Assembly (NCBI GenBank): GCA_027886185.1
Contig: WOAB01000110.1
Span: 602,706-666,705 of the forward strand
DNA: 64,000 nt
Source of the DNA: Rheum nobile
Taxonomy: Eukaryota > Streptophyta > Magnoliopsida > Caryophyllales > Polygonaceae
Reading direction: 5' to 3'
Made by a program: the position numbers and the translations under genes. Positions 20,218 through 31,872 of this stretch are shown here, one piece after another (position 1 is the first letter of the stretch; each line of letters starts with the position of its first letter). A model generated the notes under the pieces. The model had not been told where the DNA came from. It did no database searches and saw only the letters and a program-made list of their open reading frames with translations.

Positions 20218-22667
20218 TGTAACACCCCGTAATTTTTAAGGGTATTTTGAATTATTTTTAAATTTTTCTTATGCCCGTTTTGCTAGACAGATTTAATTCA
20301 GTGAGTCTCGGACCTTCTCAAAAGGGGTCTGAGCTCTGTAAAATTTTCCGAGCATTATATAATACAGTTGAAGTGTTTTCGGGGTTAATTTGTCGTTAGT
20401 GTACGAATATATTTAACCCGGAGTTAAGAAATTTAATCCAAACCAAGTTCGGATAAGAATTAACGAAGTCGGCCATTAACCGCGACTCACCGCGATCAAC
20501 CGCGATACACCGCGACCGGCCGCGCTCGCGGTAACGCCTTTTGCTGAGCAGTGTCGTCTTCCTCAAAGGCGGTTACTGTAGCTCTGTTCCTCTGATTTTT
20601 CTGGAAGGGCAGGTGGCTCTCCAGCTGGCTTGGCTTGTGTTCCCTGCGTGTTTCCCTTGGTGAGGCTCAGATTTTCAGTATAAAAGGGGGTGGAACCAAT
20701 CCAAGAATTGCCTTCGTCTTCCTCCTTGAGCTCTCTCTTTTCTCTGGTTTTTGCCCACTGAAATTCGCCATTTTCGTGCCTTTCGAGCTCGATTCGAGTG
20801 ATCCCAAGGATTGGTGAAGCTTGCCCAAGTGTTAGGGAAGGCTTACAAGTGTTTTATGATCGATTTGAATGCAAAACGAGGCCTCCACGAATCGGGTAAA
20901 TTCCCCTCCCCGCCATGGAAGCTATCGAAGCTTTGCCACTGTTGATGAACCGCGACTGGCCGCGACTTGCCGCGATCGCGGTAAGGGCGTCCGAGTCGTG
21001 TCTCTTGTGGTTTGGCTTTGGGCTTGGCTCGATTCCTTTGATTTCTTTTCCTATTCTTTTAGATTCATATGTAAGTGTATGGAATCTAACTTAGGGTCTC
21101 GTTTTGGATCGTTCCAATGGGATTTTTATCCAGGTTTCGTTCCAGATTCAAGATTCAGGACCCGTTCTTAAGAAGTTGTCTTAGCAATCGTCTATTCTAA
21201 GGCAAGTGGCAGTTCGCTCTTGCTCATCATTCCATACTTTCATTAATTATCAATTGTTTGTTGTTAATTAATTTGGGATGATTCATCTGCTTAAGTTGGG
21301 AACAATTTTGATAAATAATTTGATAAAAGAAGTGCTGTTATAATAGGTTGTATATTGCTAGATACATCGCTATTATGTTCATATTGGTTTTGTTGTGGAT
21401 TTTAAAGGTGAATTTCATATGAAAGATTATATTAGGTTGCATATACTGTTAGTGGCAACACTATTTTGATATATATATATATATATATAGATTGTTAGAT
21501 CTATGATGTTGGCCTTGATGGCTTTGTTTTGATGTGATATATGATTGTGTTGAACTGTTTAGTTAGCACGAGTATTCGTAGGAACGTTTACTGGGGCCCA
21601 AGAGGTCCAGTCGTTTCTTGATAATTAAATGGAGAAAAGGGCATTGAGACCCTAATACCATTGGTGAGTCATGACTAGCCTCTATACTCGGGTATAGAGG
21701 TGGTGCACTTAGCTAGTGTCACATATATCTAGGGAGCAAATCTCGGGAGATGCTCCCAAGAGATCTCTCGTATCGGGACGAGTTGATCATGATAAAAGCT
21801 TATAACGTGATGTGTGTGTGTGTGTTGACATTTAATAAGATACGTGCCATGAGTATGCACATAATTAAAATGCCTTGACCATAATAATAAAGTGCCGTAT
21901 GAGTAAGCACTTATTTAAAATGTTTGGCGAGTAGTGCAGCTAGGCGCTAGTGCAGTTAGGAAAAACTCGTCTTAGTTGTAGATCGCTCGTATGCGATACT
22001 CGTGTGATGTGTTTGTGTGTGTTTGGTTATGTTTTCCAACATTTGTCATTGTTTCCTTTAAGGCTCATTTCATTTGGAGTCTTCTTTTGGGATTGATTGT
22101 TGTGAGACTCGGTCTCCAGAATCTTCTCTTGTGCATACCTCTTGTTATTCTAGTAGGAGTATGATGGTTGACTAGCGTACTCGGTTATTATTCGAGGGAC
22201 GATGAGTCTAACCTAATACGACTGCTTCGAACCACTCTGCTTTTTACCCTTGCTAGTCTATTCATTTAGACTAACCAACCGTTATATTCCTTGCATGGTT
22301 GGCTGGTGTCATCCGTTCGATTCGGCACATCAGGTATGTTGAAGATCTAAGAAGGGCTAGAGCGACTATGAGGATGGACGGTGTTTTGTTTTCGACAAGT
22401 TGTTTTGTCGCTTTGTATTTAAAAGATTTCCGCTGTGCTATTTTGTATTTTGTTAAAGACTTTCGCTATTGTATTTCTGATTATTGGGTCATTTTTGGAA
22501 TCGTGTAATTCCGCGACCATGTGGTTTAATAAAAGTTATGATTTTAGTATTGTAACTGTGTTTTAAGTCAGTTATGACGTCGGAAAAGCCTGGGGTGACT
22601 TCGGGGTTTACGTCCGGGGTCATCGGCAGTAACGCTTTCAAATGGGGTAAAATTTGGGGGTGTTACA
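20218..22667 (+). mobile_element. Solo LTR (TGTAACACCCC), in the family A leader
   Basis: Starts TGTAACACCCC, ends GTGTTACA; TSD ctatc at 20213-20217 and 22668-22672. TATA box tataaaag at 20679-20686. CCGCGA motifs at exact 10-bp spacing both before it (20480-20531) and after it (20950-20980). Includes an (AT)n run at 21,467-21,488. The flanking leader pieces 20,042-20,217 and 22,673-23,235 belong to family A. Confidence 0.9.
20480..20980. promoter_or_regulatory. LTR promoter bracketed by 10-bp-phased CCGCGA motifs
   Basis: CCGCGA/CCGCGC starts at 20480, 20490, 20500, 20510 and 20520, then the TATA box at 20679, then CCGCGA at 20950, 20960 and 20970. The last unit of each cluster is completed to a palindrome ending in CGCGG. 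Confidence 0.65.
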
Positions 22668-22672
22668 CTATC

Positions 22673-23235
22673 GTCAATTTGCTGAACTGTGTTTGCTGTG
22701 CTTGTTGCGCCGTTCTTGTTGCGACTGTTTGTTCTGCATTTGTGGTTGCAACAGCCATAGGTTATATAAAAAAATACATATTGGGGACCACACAAGCCAA
22801 AATAAGGCAAGTGCGTCTATTCACATTGCAAGAAGGGAGATCCCGGTCTTTATTCCGGCACCTTCATTTCAAAAAAAAACGAGGCCACACAAGCCAAAAT
22901 AAGGCAAGTGCGTCTCTTCCCAAGTGATTCATTTACCGTCTTCTATCTCTTTCACTGTCTAGGTTGCAAATCTTTGTTGACTGTGTTGTGCTTGCTTCTG
23001 TGCTTATATCCTTGCATATCTACTTTCAACATTTTCTTTGCTGAGCATTGCCTTGATTTTGTTGATTGTTGTGTGACTTGCTTTAGCCAGCTCATAACCG
23101 CCCACACGGCCAGCTAGATTAGTTTCCTGATTGATTGCTTGTTGAGTTCGATTCTGCTTACCTGTTTGTTGTTTCTCTTTTGCCGTTGTTGTTCGCTTTG
23201 ATCATGTGGTTTGCTACATCTTGTTGTCAGGTACC
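22673..23235 (+). other. Family A untranslated leader before gag
   Basis: No coding signal. A 31-base segment beginning ccacacaagccaaaataagg occurs twice, near 22,789 and 22,882, about 93 bases apart. The leader is T-rich and ends at the gag ATG (23236). Confidence 0.6.
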
Positions 23236-25493
23236 ATGTCAGAAGGTGATATACCCCGCGATACAAGCTCAGAGACTGCTGAACAGAAGATGCTACGCGA
23301 GTTGCTTGCTGCCAACAAAGTAAGAGATGCGCAGATAGCCGAGCTTCTACGTCAAAATGCAGAGCTCTTAGCTCGACAACAACCGTCTTCGATCGATTAG
23401 GGTCAGTTACAGACAGATGAGTTGAGCGCCCTAGCCCTGGAAAAGACGAAGGGTAAAGCTATGATGCTTCCCTCAACATCGACTCCAGGCCAACTGAAAT
23501 GCCTCGAGTCACAGAAAGAAAGCATTGTAGTCCCGCAGCGTCATCGACAACGGCGGTATGCGCATATAGTGATCCAGGAGGAAGACTCTGCAGTTATAGA
23601 GGCAGATGATGAGAGTTCCCAGGAGGAACATGATGACAATCAGGTTCATTCCAGTGGTCGACGTAGGCGAGGCCGTTCTTCTACTTTTCATCCTCCTACA
23701 GGTCGACCACACCGCAGGCAATCAGGTTCGCATCTTCAGCAGCCTCCACGTCAGCATCGGCAACGGCAGCCTACTGCTTTGCCTTTTGATGTTGATGCAT
23801 TTCAAGATCATCAGAGTGTACGCACGCCTATCTATACTGATGAGGAGGATCAGTTTGATGAGTACGACCTTGAGGAGGATGAGGGTCAGTTAGGGTATGC
23901 TGATGGGTTTCATCCGCCCTACAGGACCCCCCCCTGAGTTATAGTAGCACCCTACTAGCTATGTCCCACCTCCTCGCCTGCCTCAGAATCAGGCAGCGTA
24001 TTGGAACGATGTCCAGCCCAGCAACTGACAGCAGGCTCGCCAGCATCAGTGCCCCGCTGCCTTACATCAGCGTCAGCGACAACCTGCTCGCATCCCGCAG
24101 CCGTATGCTGCGCCTCCTCACGGTCAGTATGGAGCTCCTCCACCGCCTACAGCTCGTCACTTCGAGCAATTTGAGGACCCTGCAGCTCCATTTCCTGACC
24201 GCCGAGCCCAGCCACCTGTCCATCGCCGAGATGTAAAGGTAAAGATCAAACCCTTCTTTGGCTTATATAACCCTTTTGTCTTCATTGGGTGGTTGTAGAA
24301 CACAGAGCATGTACTACGACACTTGACTGTCCCGGAGCATGAGAAGGTCGAGCTAGTTACCTTACATTTTGAGGGCGCTGCTCAGACATGGTGGCATCGT
24401 CTTGAGCAGCAACATTACAGGATGGGTTGGCCACCCATTAGTGAGTGGCATCAGCTTGTGCATATCATGACTAGGAAGTATGTGCCTTCGACCTACAAGG
24501 AGCAGATGAGGTTGGAAATTGCACGTGCTACTCAAGGTGCTGATTCGCCACAGGAGTTCTTCGCTCTCCTTGAGGACATGTACTTCAAGGCTGGCGTCAG
24601 TGTTGCTCCAGGGACCTTGAGGACAAGGTTCATCACCGGGCTTAATCAGCCCATACAGGACAAGGTCGACGTGCTGCCGATCAAGGACCTCAATAATATC
24701 GTCCACACTGCCCATAAGTTCTATCTACAGCAGCTGCGTCAGAAGCAGCAACCATGGCAGTCTGTGACATCATCCAGGTATGGTTCTAGACCCTTCAATT
24801 CGGGTTATGGCACTAATTCTATTTCTACATCTAGTGTGCCTAGACAGGACCGTAGCAACACAGGTACGGCGTTTGCCACAGCGATGCAGCGATCAACCCC
24901 GCCTGCTCCTGCTCGCCGCCCACCGTCGCCAACTTCAGAGACCGCTCGTTCTAACCGAGCTCGGGACCTAGAGTGCTACAAGTGTGGGGGAAGAGGGCAT
25001 TACAAGAGGGATTGCCCTAATGCAAAGAAGGTCCTCTTCTCCTCCAAGTCTGCAGGCTATGAAAGCTATGACGACGGTGATGACGATGACGTCGAGACTA
25101 ACCCTGCAGGCGTCTATACAGCCGATGCTGATGGCTGTGTGGTCGGTACTTCCGATAACCATGATGATCAGGAATACCACTTTGCCTTGGTTACTAGACG
25201 CGTGCTGAGCGTTAAGGAGGGCGACCTGACTGAGCTGAGGGAGAACTTGTTTCATGCTCGATGCAGACTTCAGGATGCGTCGCTGAGTGTGATCATTGAT
25301 GGGGGTTCTTGCTGCAACATCATCAATGAGAAGGTTGTGCGACATTTCAACCTTCCGACTACACCACACCCCACTCCTTACTGCCTTCAGTGGATTTCTG
25401 ATGGTTCAGGTAACAAAGTTTCGCAACAGTGTCTTATTTCTTTTTCTATTGGTCCATATAGCGATATTGTGCTTTGCGATGTTACCGCCATGG
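23236..25493 (+). pseudogene. Family A gag and protease start, broken
   Basis: ATG at 23236 opens a coiled-coil-like N terminus (AEQKMLRELLAANK). A TAG follows at 23398-23400, then acidic and Arg-rich sequence to 23,937, with a frame change at a run of eight C (about 23,928). In the new frame there is a TAG at 24296-24298. The frame is then open to 25493 with the capsid block (AAQTWWHRL, then KYVPSTYKEQMRLE), one CCHC zinc knuckle (C-Y-K-C...G-H...C at about 24,975-25,020) and the protease D-G-G block near 25,290. The solo LTR 25494-28642 interrupts the protein; removing it and one catgg restores the frame. The gag resembles CRM-like chromoviruses. Confidence 0.85.
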
Positions 25494-25748
25494 TGTGATA
25501 CCCCGTAATTCTGTAAGGATTATTTTGGGAATTTTTGGAATTTTCCCGAACACCCGTTTAGTACGTCGGATTTAATTCAGAAAGTTGGAGGCATTCTGTA
25601 ATGTGCTCTGTATCTGTAATATTTTTCTCAGTGAAATAATATACAGACGATGTGCTTTGGATGTTAATACTCGTTAGCGTACGATAATTTTATCCTGGAT
25701 TAACATCGTTCTCGTCTAAGAGCTGAGGAGGCGGCGAAGCCAGGGTGG

Positions 25749-26355
25749 CGGCGCCCGCCGTGGGTATGGCGGCGCCCGCCGTCGCAAGGCTCGAGGAGCA
25801 GCCGGGTCTTCTCCTAGCTGGGGACGCCAAGCCTATGGCGGCACCCACCGCATTGATGACGGCGCCCGCCGTATTGATGACGGCGCCCGCCGTATTTATG
25901 GCGGTGCCCGCCGTCGTTGTTGTCCGGAGGTCTTTGCCCGATGGTCGCCGGCGAGCGTCTGATGACGCCGAACTAGCCTCGCCACACCTCCATTTAGGCC
26001 ATCATTATGCTCCCTTGTGATCTGGCTATAAAAGGAGAGGCTTGGGGATCGGATTTCACACAAAATCAGAAGCTTAAATCCCTCCAAAATCTCTCGCCGG
26101 AGTTCGTGTGCCTCGCCGGAGTTGTGCAAGCTCTCGTCGGTGTCGTTTGGTGGTGTTTCCAGAAGCCCTTTAGAAGCCTTTTGGTTGCCTTTGGAGGTTG
26201 GAACTCAGGCAAGGCAAAAAGGGGTCGAAACGCGCGTCATTTGGGTGAGTTTTTCTCTCGTTCTGTCGTTTGAGTTCTTCACGGCGACCGCCGCGTTCTT
26301 CACGGCGACCACCGTGATGAACTGCGGCGACCGCCACCAAGAACGGCGACCGCCG
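25749..26355. promoter_or_regulatory. LTR promoter bracketed by 21-bp-phased CGGCGCCCGCCG palindromes
   Basis: 12-bp units start at 25749 and 25770, then at 25839, 25860, 25881 and 25902, all spaced exactly 21 bp within each group. The TATA box is at 26026. After it, units of the form CGGCGACCGCCG start at 26282, 26303, 26325 and 26344 (spacing 21, 22, 19). Confidence 0.7.
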
Positions 26356-27439
26356 CCAGTGCCCAGAATGCCTTCGTGGCTGTGGCTTGGTGGGTTGTCG
26401 TCGTGGCATCGTTTTTTTCGATTCCTTTCGTCTTTCCTTAGATTCGTACTAGTTTATGTCGAATCTAACTTGGGGTTTCCTTATGGGTCGACTCGAAGGT
26501 CGTTGTGCTGTCGGAGCTATACCTGTGTCGAGCCCGGAATCCCGTTGTCTATGCTTTGTTCCAGATCTGCGGGCTAAGGCAAGTGGCGGATCGCTCTTGC
26601 TCATCGTTCCATATTTACATTAATTATCAGCTGTTTATCTGAGTAATTAATTTGGAATGATTACTGTGTTTGTCTGGAATTGGTTTTATAAACTGTTTTG
26701 GAAAATCATATAATAGGTTGTATATCTGTTAGAACGACGCTATTATCTGTGATCGCCTTCCGGACATTTATGTGGATTTATCCAGAACTGTTGTTTGTTT
26801 GGGAACTAATTTCATAAATAAACGTGATTAAAGTAATGTTATAATAGGTTGTATATCTATTAGAACAACGCTATCATATGTGATAATTACCGTGATGGTA
26901 TTGTTGTGAAATTAATCTTAATGCTAAAATAGCATGTGGGTTAATAGGAAAACTAATCCAAGTAAGGATTAGCTGTTTCTATTATCTATGTGTTTAAGTT
27001 GATTGTCTGGACGGCTTTAATATGAATAATTGTTGTGTTAGACTGTTTAGCTAACATGAGTGTTTGTGGGAACGTTAATCCAAGTAAGGATTAGTCGTTT
27101 CTTTATAACTTAATGTTCGTAGGAACACTGATCCAAGTAAGGATTTGTCGTTTCTTTAAATCGTAATATTCCTCGGGAAAATTTCCGAATAATAATTTAA
27201 GGGTCATGACCTATGCTTCTTATCCACCTTTAAGGATCTGAAGTGTTTAAGCGCCTTGCTAGCGTCAGTGGATGAGCTTAATAGCAGTCCTCTGTATTAA
27301 GCACCTAGCTAGTGCAATTGGGGTGGACGTAACTGTCACCCTGTAAATTAAAGTGTAAGCGATGTGGCAGTGCAATCTGGGTGAACATAAGATCACCCTG
27401 TGTAACAATAACTTCCGTTGTTCTCAGAATAATATTAAG

Positions 27440-27443
<4 letters not shown>

Positions 27444-27530
<87 letters not shown>

Positions 27531-27535
27531 TGTGT
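27444..27535. repeat. (GT)n microsatellite in the solo LTR
   Basis: About 92 bases of GT, broken once near 27,528. The open frames across it (poly Val-Cys and poly Thr-His) are artefacts. Confidence 0.95.
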
Positions 27536-29720
27536 CGTATTAATTTGGGTCGACATAATTGTCACCCTGTGATTTAAACTTCGTGCCGCACTTAATAATA
27601 TTAATATACTTCAGTAATGTGTGTTTTATAATTAAATAAGATATGTGCCCGAGTGCACATAATTAATAAACGTGTGGCGAGTAGTGCAGCTAAGTAAATA
27701 GTGCAGCTAGGAAAGCTCGTTTCGATTTTGATCATAGTACGTTCTCTTTCCGATCTGGAATCGCTGTAAGCGATGAGGTTGGTCGTGAACCGAAGCATCT
27801 TAGTCAGTTTTTAAATCTTCGTTATGTGGTTCTGTAAGATCCAGACTTGAATGTAGTACGTTCTCTTTCCAATCTAGATTCGCTGTAAGCGGTGAGGTTG
27901 GTTGTGAGCCGAAGCATCTCAATCAGCTTTTAAATCTTTGTTGTTTGATTCTGTTAAACATTCCAGATTTGTCATATTTCCTTAAAGACTCAATCTCTTG
28001 GAGTCTCTTTTCGAGTCGATTTCTGTGAAGATTAAGTCTTCCAAAATCTTATCTTGTGCATACCTCTTGTTGTTATTCCGTGAAAGTGCCGAGTTATGTA
28101 TCGTCCCTTCGGTTATTATTCGAGGAACAATGATAGTAAACGGTTACGATCACTCGAACCACTCTGCTTTTTACCCTTGCTAGTCTATTCAAGTAGACTA
28201 ACCCACGAACTTTGTTCTCTGCATGTGGGCTGGTGTCATCCGTTCGATTCGGCACATCAGATAGAGTGTAGATGAGAAGACTAGAAGGACTATGGAGTCG
28301 ACGGTGGTTTTTTCGACGTTTTTAATAATTTCTTTAATCAGGTTAAGATTCTTGGGAGATGACCATTGTGGTCAAGATCCTTGTTTGTAATGCATTTAAA
28401 AGACTTCCGCTATACTTTGTTTAAGACTTCCGTTGTAATTTATTTAAACTCTGTGTTTGTCCTATTCGGGATTGGGATGTAATCCCGGGACTCAAGTTTT
28501 ATATAAATAAAGTTATCATTTTGTATCATTATATTTCATGAATTGTATTTAAACGGTAAAGCCTTGGGTGATCTCGGTAAGGAACACTGAGGTCACTGAC
28601 GGTAATATCTTTCCAAAAGGGTTAAGTTTTGGGGGTGTTACACATGGACGCCACCCTTTTTATTTTGGGCCGTCCCTGGCTATATGATCGTCGCGTGCTT
28701 CACGACGAGTATTTTAACACTTACATGTTCAATTACCACGGAAGGCGCGTGACTCTCTTACCCATGAGCCCGCAGGAAATTTTACAGGATCGGGCTGAGC
28801 GCCAGCGCCAGAAGGCAATAGAGGCCGCATGCAAGAAACCTACTACTGCAGCAAATCCGACGTCCAGCTCTGCGTCTACACCTTTGACGCGTCCTGTGAG
28901 CTCTACTGAGCAGACAGGTAAGCGTTCTACACCTGGTATTAGTTTTAAACTACCATCTACAAGTACAGGTGGATCGTATGCTACAGGGGCTACTGAGCCG
29001 CCTATTTATGTCCTGCGTGAAACCTGTGAAAACAGGGTTCTACTGGCTCGTAACAGGGACATCACTACGGCACTTCAAGGCAAGTCTCCCTATTTCATTG
29101 TTATTCCTCGCCTTTGTGCCACTACTACTGTAGAGCCTGCACTCCCGCTTGCTATTTTGTCTGTTTTGCAGGACTTCCAGGATATTATGCCTGACGAGAT
29201 GCCGCTAGGTCTGCCACCGATGCGTGGTATTGAGCACCAGATAGACTTCATTCCCGGCGCTTCTCTGCCGAGCCGCGCTACCTATAGAGCTTCTCCTGAG
29301 GAAACTAAGGAGTTACAACGACAGGTCCAAGATCTTTTGGACAAGGGTGTTGTGCGGGAAAGCTTGAGTCCCTGCGCCATTCTTGTGATTCTGGTGCCGA
29401 AGAAGGATGGGACTTGGAGGATGTGTGTGGACTGCCGCACCATCAACCAGATCACCATCAATTACAGACATCTCATTCCGCGCCTCGATGATATGCTGGA
29501 CGAGCTGCATGGTGTCACTTTGTTCTCCAAGATTGACCTTAGGAGTGGCTATCATCAGATTCGTATGAAGGAGGACGATGAATGGAAGACAACCTTCAAG
29601 ACCAAGTATGGTCTATACGAGTGGCTAGTCATGCCATTTGGATTGACCAATGCTCCATCGACGTTCATGAGACTCATGAACCATGTCTTACGGTCTTTTT
29701 TGGGGAAGTTTGTCGTCGTT

Positions 29721-29906
29721 TACTTTGCTGATATACTTGTGTTCTCTAGCAGTTTAAGTGACCATATTGATCATCTTCGACAGGTCTTAGAGTGCTTGAG
29801 ACATGAGAGCTTGTACTTTGATGACATTTTGGTCTATTCACGTAGTCTTGAGACTCATGTACAACACCTTAGTCTTGTGTTAGAGTGCTTGAAACATGAA
29901 CATTTG
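29721..29906 (+). repeat. Diverged in-frame 93-bp duplication of the RT active site
   Basis: Units 29721-29813 and 29814-29906, 31 codons each. Unit 1 starts Y-F-A-D-I-L-V-F-S, unit 2 Y-F-D-D-I-L-V-Y-S; both end with a V-L-E-C-L-(R/K)-H-E block. The copies differ at many bases, so this is not a recent slippage. Confidence 0.9.
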
Positions 29907-31835
29907 TATGCCAACCTTGGCAAGTGTCGATTTGCCTCCGACACTACAAACTTCCTCGGCTATGTGGTTTCCAAGGACGGACTACGCGTTGATGAGGAGA
30001 AAGTGAAGGCCATCAGAGATTGGCCAACACCCACAACGCCAACAATGGTTAGAAGCTTCCTTGGCTTGGCTGGCTTCTACATGCGTTTTATTCGCGACTT
30101 CAGCTCCATCGCTGCGCCATTACATGAACTCACAAAGAAGGGCGCCGTGGTGATTTGGAAGGAAACACACAACAACGCGTTCAACGCGTTAAAAAGAGCC
30201 CTATGCAACACGCCAATACTACAACTTCCCGACTTCAACAAACACTTTGAAGTGGAATGTGATGCGTCAAATGTGGGGATTGGTGGAGTGCTCCACCAAG
30301 AGAAACGGCCCATCGCGTTCTTTAGCGAGAAGCTCACTGGGGCCACCTTGAATTACCCCACATACGACAAGGAGCTCTACGCGCTAGTTCGCGTCCTGAA
30401 GACATGGCAGCACTACATGTGGCCACGCGAGTTCGTGATCCACTCAGACCACGCGGCCATCATCTATCTGAAGAGTCAAGCACACCTGAGCCGCCGCCAT
30501 GCTCGCTAGGTGGAATTTATGGAAACCTTTCCTTACGTGGTGGTGCATAAAAAAGGTAAGGAGAATGTGGTCGTCGACGCCCTTTCTCGCAGGTATGTTC
30601 TCCTTACTCATCTTCAATCTAAACTTCTTGGCTTCGCACTGATTAAGGATTTATATCTGCTTGATCCTTTCTTTATGCCCATTGTTGAACAATGCCTTAG
30701 GGACCACGAGTTCGAAACCTACTTCTTCCATGAGGGTTACCTTTACAAAGCAGGCCGTTTGTGCATTCCTAGCTCACCAATTAGGAAACTCCTCATCCAA
30801 GAAGCCCATGAAGGACGCGGTCATTTTGGGATCACCAAGACATTAGCTGCTCTTCGCGAGCATTTCTTTTGGCCGCGTATGACCACCCAGGTGATGTGCT
30901 ATTGCACCAGTTGTGTCATATGTCAACGCGCCAAATCCACTTCCCATCCCTATGGTCTCTACACGCCTCTACCTATCCCCTTAGGCCCTTGGGAAGATTT
31001 GTCTATGAACTTCATCACAGGTTTACCTCTCTCTCGTCGGGGTAAGGATTCTATCTTTGTAGTTGTAGACCGATTTTCCAAAATGGCCCATTTCATCGCG
31101 TGCAAGACCACACACACTGCCAGTGAGATCGTCGCGTTGTTCTTTGACAACGTGGTTCGTTTACATGGGATACCGCGCACTGTAGTGAGTGATCGCGATA
31201 CAAAATTTGTAGGAATTTTCTGGAGAACACTTTGGGGGAAGTTGGGAACCAAACTTTTATACTCCACTAGCTACCACCCCTAAACTGATGGTCAAACTGA
31301 GGTGATCAATCGAACCTTAGGAGCCCTGCTTAGGACCATGCTCAAATCCAACCCAAAATGTTGGGAGGACTTACTTGTGATTGTTGAGTTTTCTTATAAC
31401 AGGTCCAGGCACTCAGCAACAAAGCTCACTCCATTTGAAGTGGTGTATGGAAGCAACCCATTGACTCCGCTGGACATGCTACCGCGTCCACTGAAGAATA
31501 CTGAGCATCCCCCCGTGCCGCGATGATCCAGGAGTTGCACCAAAGAACGCGGGCACAGCTAGAGTTCCGTGCTGAACAGTATGCCACACAGCACAACCGT
31601 GGGCGCCGCCTCGTTATATTTGCCCCAGGAGACTTAGTGTGGGTGCACCTTCGCAAAGGCCACTTCCTAACAAAACGCAAATCCAAGCTGGCCCCCCGTG
31701 GTGATGGCCCTTTTCAAGTTATGAAGGCCATTGGGGACAACGCATACGAGATCGTGCTGCCACCAGACTACGGTGTCCACGCGACCTTCAATGTCGCCGA
31801 CTTGGAGCCTTATGTGGAGCCTGAGTTCGATGAAG

Positions 31836-31872
31836 GTGAAGCGGGGACGCTTCACAGCCAAGTGGGGGAGGG
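31836..31872 (+). promoter_or_regulatory. Pre-PPT hairpin and polypurine tract, family B
   Basis: Stem GTGAAGCG (31836-31843), loop GGGA, stem CGCTTCAC (31848-31855), then polypurine tract aagtgggggaggg (31860-31872) abutting the LTR. Confidence 0.75.

Larger units (their letters stand above)
25494..28642 (+). mobile_element. Solo LTR (TGTGATACCCC) splitting the family A protein
   Basis: 3,149 bp; starts TGTGATACCCC, ends GTGTTACA; TSD catgg at 25489-25493 and 28643-28647. TATA box tataaaag at 26026-26033, with GC palindromes before it (25,749-25,913) and after it (26,282-26,355). Contains a long GT repeat, a 120-bp duplication (27,735-27,850 versus 27,855-27,960), and three copies of a short tccaagtaaggatt segment (26,950-27,145). 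Confidence 0.9.
28648..31872 (+). pseudogene. Family A/B pol: protease end, reverse transcriptase, RNase H, integrase, broken
   Basis: Open from the junction to 30506: end of the protease region, RT with SKIDLRSGYHQIR and VMPFGLTNAPSTF, a duplicated active-site segment (29721-29906; first copy F-A-D-I, second F-D-D-I), and RNase H. TAG at 30507-30509 stands where the family has Trp. It is open again to a TAA at 31281-31283, covering the integrase H-H-C-C finger (H-E-G-R-G-H...C-T-S-C-V-I-C) and the core, in which the first catalytic Asp reads Asn (M-N-F-I). A frameshift near 31,524 precedes the integrase C-terminal region ending DLEPYVEPEFDEGEAG. It therefore cannot make a working polyprotein. 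No chromodomain. Confidence 0.9.

Noticed and set aside
27362..27577. Open frames of Val-Cys or Thr-His repeats
   Set aside because: They are translations of the GT microsatellite in a solo LTR.
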